Shown here one piece after another: positions 59,608-64,000 of a stretch of DNA of 64,000 nucleotides. The notes under the pieces were generated by a model. That model was not told the origin of the DNA. It worked only from the letters and a program-made list of their open reading frames with translations, and did no database searches. The number at the start of each line of letters is the position of its first letter. Positions within the stretch are counted from its first letter, which is position 1. Position numbers and translations under genes: made by a program. Source of the DNA: SXOA01 sp964444865 (GTDB lineage Bacteria > Planctomycetota > Planctomycetia > Pirellulales > Pirellulaceae); the NCBI GenBank assembly GCA_964444865.1, contig CAYUJE010000001.1, positions 11,383-75,382 on the forward strand, read 5' to 3'.

Positions 59608-59893
59608 GATCGCTCCCGCGGAAAATTCCTCCACGGATGTTGCCGGCTGGGTCATCATCGAAGGTGTGCGGCACGCATTATGGCAGATTGGCCCTGACCG
59701 GTTAATGCTGCGGCAATCCGTGGACTTCTCGCCGCGAACGGCAGAAGTGGTGCTCTCCATCGATGGAGTGGAAAAGCGGATGCCGGTCTTTCTCCACGCA
59801 GGCAGCTCCCTGACAGCTCCTTTTGTTCCCTATCGCAAGCTGGCCGACATTCCTCCGGCAAGTCCGAATTCTCGCGAACTAGACATTGCTTGA
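59606..59893 (+). CDS. small partner protein divergent to the kinase-like gene
   Basis: 95 residues from the ATG at 59606, chosen because AAGGAG lies 6 bp upstream. The core (VAGWVIIEGVRHALWQIGP, then AEVVLSIDGVEKRMPVFLHA) is a small beta-rich domain that I associate with genes paired with the kinase-like family. Its start codon shares bases with the opposite-strand start (59605-59608 reads CATG), so the two promoters must lie inside each other's coding regions. Confidence 0.6.
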   Translation: MIAPAENSSTDVAGWVIIEGVRHALWQIGPDRLMLRQSVDFSPRTAEVVLSIDGVEKRMPVFLHAGSSLTAPFVPYRKLADIPPASPNSRELDIA

Positions 59894-60098
59894 CCGCGTA
59901 GCAAAGAGCGCTACGATACTTAAGCAGTCTTGTGAACTGGAATGCGGCGATAGTGTCCGCTAGCAGGTTCCAAGACAGCATTTCTCGCCTCAAGACTCGA
60001 TGACCGAGTGCGGCTCATCGGCCCAGATCCAGGGCCTGCCGCGATTGCCAGCCAAGGATGGCGCTAGAGCGCGTCTACTTCTTTAGGAGTCTGGCAAG
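59894..60098. other. 205-bp spacer before the exported protein gene
   Basis: No gene or diagnostic motif seen. Its end carries TTTAGGAG ~10 bp before the ATG at 60099, a usable ribosome-binding site. Confidence 0.5.
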
Positions 60099-61151
60099 AT
60101 GGACCGTATTTGCGGCCGCCGGAGGGCGGTCATGAGTGTTCTGATTCTGGCAAGTCTGCTGGCGATGGCTACCTTTGCGGCACCAGCGTTCGCGGAGCCG
60201 CCGCGGGTCGTTTTCGACATGCCCTATGCGATTAGCTGCCGGGATGTGACGCCGCCGGAGTTCGCCGCCGCGAATCCGCAGGACAAGCTGGTCGAGGTGA
60301 AGCTCGGCATTTCATCCTTGCTGCAAGCGGGCAAAGAGAAAGACCTGTCTCAGTACTTCATCCGCATGGAAACACCGCAGCGGACCATGCAGATCCACGA
60401 CTTCCTCCCCAAGACGGCTCACGATAGCCTGCAAGGGAACACGACCATCACGAAGAACTCCGAGACGACGTATTCCCTCGGCATCAACCTCACCGGCCAC
60501 TACCAGGCGTTTACCGGCACCGCCATCAGCCCGGGCATCAGCCAGAAGAACGGCACCTGCGTGAAATACGACCTGCTGCCGCCGCTGGAGACGGTGACGG
60601 CCAGCGGCACCATCCTCCGCGGCAGCGGGGCCTACTTCAAATTGAAGTCGTCGGAACGGAACCTGCTGGAAGGGGAGCGGGACTTCGCCCTGATCGTCCG
60701 CGTCCCGCGCGGCTGGCGCGGCGACTACTTGCATGTCCGCTGCGAAGCCGAGGGAATCGCCCGCGGCCTGATCAGCTCGTTCGACCAAAGCCAACTTTGC
60801 GGCCAACGGGACTTTTTGATCTCGCTCTACCTGGAAGGGGACGTCGAAGCTCGCCGCACAGCCGAGGAACTTTCCCGCGCGGAAGTTCATCTCCGCAACG
60901 TTGCCCACGCCAAGGCCAGGGAAATCCAGCAACGGAGCATCCCCTCATTCACATCGCAACTGGGCCTCACCTCCGGCTCCTCTGCCATTCCCACCGATTG
61001 GCAAGCCAAGCTTCTCTTCAGTCATCCCTCCCGAGTCTCCATTCCCAAACGGCTGCCGCGAGAAGTCGTTCAAGCGGCACAAGAATTCCAGAATGCACAG
61101 CAGGTCCTTTCGCTATTAAGTGGCTGGAAAATGCTGTCGGCCGCGAACTGA
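60099..61151 (+). CDS. exported hypothetical protein
   Basis: 350 residues (an ATG at 60132 would still leave a full signal). A signal peptide (MSVLILASLLAMATFAAPAF) is followed by a long beta-rich mature part. Recognisable pieces: RVVFDMPYAISCRDVTPPEF, GNTTITKNSETTYSLGIN, GSGAYFKLKSSERNLLEGER and FALIVRVPRGWRGDYLHVRC. I do not recognise the family by name; it looks like a conserved planctomycete secreted protein. It ends 135 bp before a large minus-strand gene, with a long hairpin between them. Confidence 0.65.
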   Translation: MDRICGRRRAVMSVLILASLLAMATFAAPAFAEPPRVVFDMPYAISCRDVTPPEFAAANPQDKLVEVKLGISSLLQAGKEKDLSQYFIRMETPQRTMQIHDFLPKTAHDSLQGNTTITKNSETTYSLGINLTGHYQAFTGTAISPGISQKNGTCVKYDLLPPLETVTASGTILRGSGAYFKLKSSERNLLEGERDFALIVRVPRGWRGDYLHVRCEAEGIARGLISSFDQSQLCGQRDFLISLYLEGDVEARRTAEELSRAEVHLRNVAHAKAREIQQRSIPSFTSQLGLTSGSSAIPTDWQAKLLFSHPSRVSIPKRLPREVVQAAQEFQNAQQVLSLLSGWKMLSAAN

Positions 61152-61167
61152 GAAACAGTTTTTTGGG

Positions 61168-61260
61168 GGCAGAATAATGGTGGGCAGAATTATAAAGGCG
61201 AAAGAGAAAGAATCCACAGCGGCCTTCCTCTCTGATTATTCTGCCCATCATTATTCTGCC
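61168..61260. repeat. long inverted repeat, GGCAGAATAATG family
   Basis: Left arm 61168-61195 (GGCAGAATAATGGTGGGCAG and onward) pairs almost fully with right arm 61233-61260. It lies between convergent genes and can serve as a two-way terminator. The repeated GGCAGAATAAT unit inside each arm points to a dispersed repeat rather than a simple terminator. Confidence 0.75.
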
Positions 61261-61286
61261 ATTATCTTCGTTCCCTCGTTCCTCCT

Positions 61287-64000
61287 TCAATCCACAAAAA
61301 TAAACTCGTTGGACATCAGCAGTGCCTGGATGAACTCTTCGAACTCCTTGGCGGATGGTGATGGTCCCAGAAAACTGTGCGCCAACTTGCGCTCGGATTC
61401 GTCGGGCGGGCGCTGCAAAATGACCTGGTAGATTCTGTCGATCCGCTCCGTTTTCTCGGGCCGAGAAGCAACGTCGCTCCGACTGAGGACGCGACCCGCA
61501 ATCTGCTTGACGAACGGTCCGTTCATCAAGTACAGCGCCTGCGGCGACACCGTTGTTAAATCACGCTGCGGGCTGCTGGCGTTGGGGCTGGGGAAATCGA
61601 AGACGCTGAAGATGCCGGGGAGGTCCTGCCGGTCGATGAAAGAATACATCGTCCGCCGCGGAATGAAGTTGCCGCCGAGCAGATCTTCCGACTTGCCGCC
61701 GAGACGCGAATCTAACTGTCCAGTGATAGCAATCAGCGAATCTCGCGTTGTTTCAAAATCGAGCCGCTGGCGATTCGTCTTCCAGAGCAAAAGATTTTCG
61801 GGATCCGCGGCCGAGCCCTCCGGCCGGTCGAGGCTCGCTTGCTGCCAGGTTGCGGAATTCAGAATTTGCCGATGCAGTTTCTTCAGCGACCAGCCGCCGG
61901 CGACGAGATCGCTCGCCAGATAATCGAGCAACTCCGGATGCGAAGGTGGGTCGCTCCGCAGACCAAAATCGCTCGGGGTGCGAACCAGTCCCGCCCCAAA
62001 ATGCCACAGCCAGGCCCGATTCACCAGCACGCGCGCCGTGAGCGGATTCGCCGGGTCCACAATTGCCTTCGCCATTTCCAGTCGCCCACTCCCCTGCGTG
62101 AACGGTTTGCGGTCCTGGCTCGCCACCGCCACAAATTGCCGCGGGACGGCTGAACCTGGGCGATACGGATTGCCGCGAAGAAAAATCCGCGGTTCAAAGG
62201 GCTCTTCGTCGTCCAGTAGGACCATCGCACGGGGTGGCGCGGCCGGCGCGGTCATGAGCCAAGACTCCACCTCTTTGAGCAGACCCTGGTACACACCCTG
62301 CGATGCCCGGTCGGGAAGGAGCGTCAAAAATCCCCAGCCGAACAGCAGCGGGATGTTGGCGGGGACCCCTTCGGCATAAAGCTCCTGACGAAGCTCTTCC
62401 TCCGCAATGTCCGCCAGCCGAGTCGGCGGAGGGAGTTGCTTTTCGCTCGCCTGCTTGAGTTGCCCTTTCCATTTCGCATCGACGTTTTTCAAGACCTCTC
62501 CATAGACCGCAGCGACATCATTCAAGGAGGTCAGCGGCTTCTCGGCAAGCCCCTTCATCACCAGCGGATTGAGCGGACCAGACTCCTTGGCCAGCAGCGC
62601 TAGAATTGGTGGTGCTTTCTCGCTGAATTGCTCCGGCGGAAGTTCCGCCAGGGCGTGCCAAGGTTGCCAGACTGGATGCGGGGACCCCTTCGTCTTCTCA
62701 AGATAGTTCTGCCACCGCACGATCATTGCGGGGTTCAATTCTCCCGGGTCCGTCAGCAGCATAAAGTCCTCGACAGCCGGCTTCTTCCGGGCGGCATCGG
62801 CGGCGAGCAGATATTCCGCGCCGCGAGTCCGGGCCCCGGCGACGATGGCCGCGTGCTTTTCCTGCACGAAGGCATCCAGCTTCTGCTGGCGGCGGGCGAG
62901 TTCGAAGGTGAACTTGGGATAATCCTCCCCTTCGGTCGGCGGCGGCGTGAACTCCGGCAACACCAGTGGCTCGCGGCTGCTGCGGAGAATGCCGTAGAGC
63001 GAGTAGTAGTCGGCCGTCGGGATGGGGTCGTATTTGTGGTCGTGGCAGCGGGCACAGGTGACGGTCAGCCCCATCAGCCCGCGGGTGACGACATCAATCC
63101 GGTCGTCCAGAATATCATGCACATTCCCCATGTAGTGCGGGCCGAGCGTGAGGAAACCCATCGCCGTCAGCGGCCGTTTGTCCTCCCCCAGTTCGAGTTG
63201 ATCTGCCGCCAGTTGCTCGACGATGAAGCGGTCAAACGGTCGGTCCTCATTGAGCGAGCGGATGACATAGTCGCGGTAAGTGTAAGCCCACGGGTAATTC
63301 TTCTCCTCGAAAAAGACATACCCCTTGTTGTCGGCATAGCGAGCCACATCCAGCCAGTGCCGCCCCCACCGCTCCCCATAGCGAGGAGAAGCGAGCAGCC
63401 GATCGACGAGCCGCGGCCAGGCATCGGCTGATGCATCCTGTTCAAACTCAGCGACCTCCTCAAACGTCGGCGGAAAACCAAGCAGGTCAAAATAGGCGCG
63501 GCGAATGAGCGTCCGTTTGTCCGCTTGGGGTGAGGGGGCTAACTTCGACTCTTGAAGTTTCGCGATGACGAACTTATCCAGCGGACCTTCGCCCCCCGCG
63601 ACATCGGGAATAGCCCGCTTCGCCACGGGTTGAAACGCCCAGTGAACCTTCCAAGCATCCCCGGCCTTCACCGGCACCCCTTCCGGCCACGGCAGACCGA
63701 GTTCCACCCAGCGGGTCAGGGCGGCGACGACTTCCGGCCGGAGAGTACCATTGGGGGGCATTTGCAAGTCGGCTTCGCGGCGGATGGCTTGCACCAGCCG
63801 GCTCTCCTTGGCGTTCCCCGCAATCGCTGCCGGACCGCTATCGCCCCCTTTCAGAACTGCCTCTCGGGTATCCAGCCGCAGCCCCCCTTCCTGCTTTTGG
63901 GGTCCGTGGCAGGAGAGACAATTGGCGGCAAGGAGAGGGCGAACCTGCTTTTCAAAGAAATCGAGTTGCTCGGCCGGGAATCCCTTCGCCGGGTCCGCAC
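61287..64000 (-). CDS. DUF1549/DUF1553 cytochrome-like planctomycete protein (5' end outside window)
   Basis: Open to the right edge, so the N-terminus is missing; ~904 codons are present. Near the visible start comes a c-type heme motif CLSCHG within LLAANCLSCHGPQKQEGGLR, the PSCyt1 domain, closing with MPPNGTLRPEVVAALTRWVE. DUF1549 follows (LLGFPPTFEEVAEFEQD, ASPRYGERWGRHWLDVARYA and TCARCHDHKYDPIPTADYY with another CxxCH). The C-terminal DUF1553 has VNRAWLWHFGAGLVRTPSDF and SPQALYLMNGPFVKQIAGRV. The family is exported and planctomycete-specific, usually paired with a DUF1501 gene; none follows here. Function unknown, redox-linked by the heme sites. Confidence 0.93.
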   Translation of the reverse strand, partial: ADPAKGFPAEQLDFFEKQVRPLLAANCLSCHGPQKQEGGLRLDTREAVLKGGDSGPAAIAGNAKESRLVQAIRREADLQMPPNGTLRPEVVAALTRWVELGLPWPEGVPVKAGDAWKVHWAFQPVAKRAIPDVAGGEGPLDKFVIAKLQESKLAPSPQADKRTLIRRAYFDLLGFPPTFEEVAEFEQDASADAWPRLVDRLLASPRYGERWGRHWLDVARYADNKGYVFFEEKNYPWAYTYRDYVIRSLNEDRPFDRFIVEQLAADQLELGEDKRPLTAMGFLTLGPHYMGNVHDILDDRIDVVTRGLMGLTVTCARCHDHKYDPIPTADYYSLYGILRSSREPLVLPEFTPPPTEGEDYPKFTFELARRQQKLDAFVQEKHAAIVAGARTRGAEYLLAADAARKKPAVEDFMLLTDPGELNPAMIVRWQNYLEKTKGSPHPVWQPWHALAELPPEQFSEKAPPILALLAKESGPLNPLVMKGLAEKPLTSLNDVAAVYGEVLKNVDAKWKGQLKQASEKQLPPPTRLADIAEEELRQELYAEGVPANIPLLFGWGFLTLLPDRASQGVYQGLLKEVESWLMTAPAAPPRAMVLLDDEEPFEPRIFLRGNPYRPGSAVPRQFVAVASQDRKPFTQGSGRLEMAKAIVDPANPLTARVLVNRAWLWHFGAGLVRTPSDFGLRSDPPSHPELLDYLASDLVAGGWSLKKLHRQILNSATWQQASLDRPEGSAADPENLLLWKTNRQRLDFETTRDSLIAITGQLDSRLGGKSEDLLGGNFIPRRTMYSFIDRQDLPGIFSVFDFPSPNASSPQRDLTTVSPQALYLMNGPFVKQIAGRVLSRSDVASRPEKTERIDRIYQVILQRPPDESERKLAHSFLGPSPSAKEFEEFIQALLMSNEFIFVD

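Overview
The window is chromosomal DNA from a planctomycete (phylum Planctomycetota). The signs are family-specific: DUF1501 and DUF1549/DUF1553/cytochrome-like proteins, a Tat-exported Gfo/Idh/MocA oxidoreductase, a DUF1080 protein, three DUF1559 pseudopilin-like proteins, DUF1573, a zinc-ribbon PilM-like protein, two GroELs around one GroES, and ExbB/ExbD-like genes with long Gly-rich or coiled-coil extensions. A Pirellulales-type organism is my inference; no rRNA or species marker is present. I found no rRNA, tRNA, CRISPR array, transposase or phage gene.

Layout. 0-6.2 kb: the end of a GxxExxY-type protein, a DUF1501 protein, a small membrane protein, an exported oxidoreductase, a DUF2314 lipoprotein, then a scarred stretch with a duplicated fragment of the polX 3' end and a VapC-like PIN toxin gene broken by an in-frame TGA next to its antitoxin-like partner. 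6.2-19.7 kb: housekeeping genes (polX, an HtrA-like protease, a nucleoside hydrolase, a bifunctional nuclease, rpsA, rseP-dxr, ftsH, a TfoX-like gene). 19.8-26.7 kb: a protein-quality block (groEL1-groES-groEL2, dnaJ, grpE, fmdB, yacG). A good sigma-54-type promoter lies upstream of groEL1 and no CIRCE element is visible. 26.8-36.8 kb: a membrane protein, a receiver-like protein and Ser/Thr kinase, a DUF1080 protein, a DegT-type aminotransferase, ilvD, DinB, a His-rich exported protein and a DUF1559 protein. 36.8-43.7 kb (minus strand): a three-gene, translationally coupled ExbB/ExbD-like module, then lutA-lutB.

44.8-46.6 kb holds the most unusual feature: an array of three small same-strand genes, each followed by a 90-98 bp imperfect palindrome with integron attC architecture. 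In every case the 5' end of the cassette is the exact complement of the outer arm of its own attC. No integrase gene is visible, so this looks like an integron cassette array without integrase (CALIN) or the remains of a chromosomal integron. A 1.1 kb stretch without genes lies on its left.

46.7-64 kb: a DUF2459 protein, an ABC transporter pair, glmS, two tandem DUF1559 proteins, DUF1573, an orphan zinc-ribbon PilM-like protein with a short C-terminus, a divergent pair with overlapping start codons, an exported protein, and the 3' part of a DUF1549/DUF1553 cytochrome-like gene running off the right edge.

Several families of palindromic intergenic repeats (24-100 bp) recur between genes. Coordinates of starts and sites were read by eye; family assignments come from recognised motifs, not from database searches.
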